Source: Phymorhynchus buccinoides
Lineage: Eukaryota; Mollusca; Gastropoda; Neogastropoda; Raphitomidae
Assembly: GCA_017654935.2 (NCBI GenBank)
Contig: CM065713.1
Coordinates: 10,663,893-10,727,892, forward strand
Direction of reading: 5' to 3'
Length of the DNA stretch: 64,000 nt
The notes under the pieces were generated by a model. It was not told the DNA's origin, searched no databases, and was given only the letters and a program-made list of their open reading frames with translations. Each line of letters begins with the position of its first letter. The first letter of the stretch is position 1. Shown here one piece after another: positions 63,634 to 64,000 of the stretch. Position numbers and translations under genes: made by a program.

Positions 63634-64000
63634 NNNNNNNNNNNNNNNNNNNNNNNNNNNNNNNNNNNNNNNNNNNNNNNNNNNNNNNNNNNNNNNNNNN
63701 NNNNNNNNNNNNNNNNNNNNNNNNNNNNNNNNNNNNNNNNNNNNNNNNNNNNNNNNNNNNNNNNNNNNNNNNNNNNNNNNNNNNNNNNNNNNNNNNNNNN
63801 NNNNNNNNNNNNNNNNNNNNNNNNNNNNNNNNNNNNNNNNNNNNNNNNNNNNNNNNNNNNNNNNNNNNNNNNNNNNNNNNNNNNNNNNNNNNNNNNNNNN
63901 NNNNNNNNNNNNNNNNNNNNNNNNNNNNNNNNNNNNNNNNNNNNNNNNNNNNNNNNNNNNNNNNNNNNNNNNNNNNNNNNNNNNNNNNNNNNNNNNNNNN
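63634..64000. other. Assembly gap at window end
   Basis: Run of N to the end of the window; any upstream promoter or extra 5' exon of the SDR gene could lie in or beyond it. Confidence 0.98.

Overview
This window looks like a gene-poor stretch of a large, repeat-rich invertebrate genome. A lophotrochozoan, most likely a mollusc, is my best guess. The reasons are long introns, many SINE-like and MITE-like families, (CAAGGTCA)n repeats, TTAGGG-type telomere-like tracts inside dispersed elements, long poly-C/poly-G runs and abundant GA, CA and GACA microsatellites. The species assignment is inference. There are no bacterial-style operons. Assembly gaps occupy 6903-7402 (exactly 500 N) and 63634-64000.

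One gene is well supported. It runs on the minus strand from about 60.3 kb down to 38.565 kb in at least twelve short exons. Conceptual translation of the exons, in order, follows an extended-type short-chain dehydrogenase/reductase (SDR; NAD-dependent epimerase/dehydratase superfamily): a glycine-rich Rossmann start, an ILRPAxVYGPG-like strand, a MNTVHVRDVCRAI block and a C-terminal EDYVRMGLFP helix ending in an acidic tail. The three 3' exons (38.6, 43.7 and 45.4 kb) read cleanly. Almost every exon above 46.9 kb carries one or more single-base frameshifts although splice signals persist. I read this mainly as uncorrected long-read consensus error in that half of the window, but a decayed gene cannot be excluded.

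The most unusual observation is that at least five of the twelve SDR exons have adjacent tandem partial copies of themselves. Each copy carries one exon end, with its splice site recognisable in most cases, plus flanking intron (59.86, 51.5-51.85, 49.58-50.45, 47.1-47.6 and 43.9-44.07 kb).

The rest is nested mobile DNA. From 0-5 kb there are MITEs inside MITEs, including a palindrome with telomere-like CCCTAA arms. From 7-13 kb there are tRNA-like SINE units, a GACA minisatellite, and a putative first exon that recurs at 35 kb. From 13-21 kb there are GA tracts, CAAGGTCA repeats containing perfect AGGTCATGACCT palindromes, and a 769-bp retroelement with a 10-bp target duplication. From 21.5-22.9 kb lies a 33-bp minisatellite with a built-in hairpin, and from 24.8-27 kb a 160-180-bp satellite. 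From 27-46 kb there are SINE arrays, TA-flanked and TTAA-flanked MITEs, mini-transposons with 6-bp target duplications (one with a BED-type zinc-finger fragment), and a G-tract inverted array at 40.7-41.5 kb. Above 46 kb the SDR introns are filled with GA/CT microsatellites and the same SINE families.

Most other open reading frames here are shadows of simple repeats. Apart from the SDR gene, only three weak coding candidates are listed (11.16, 19.4 and 34.2 kb).
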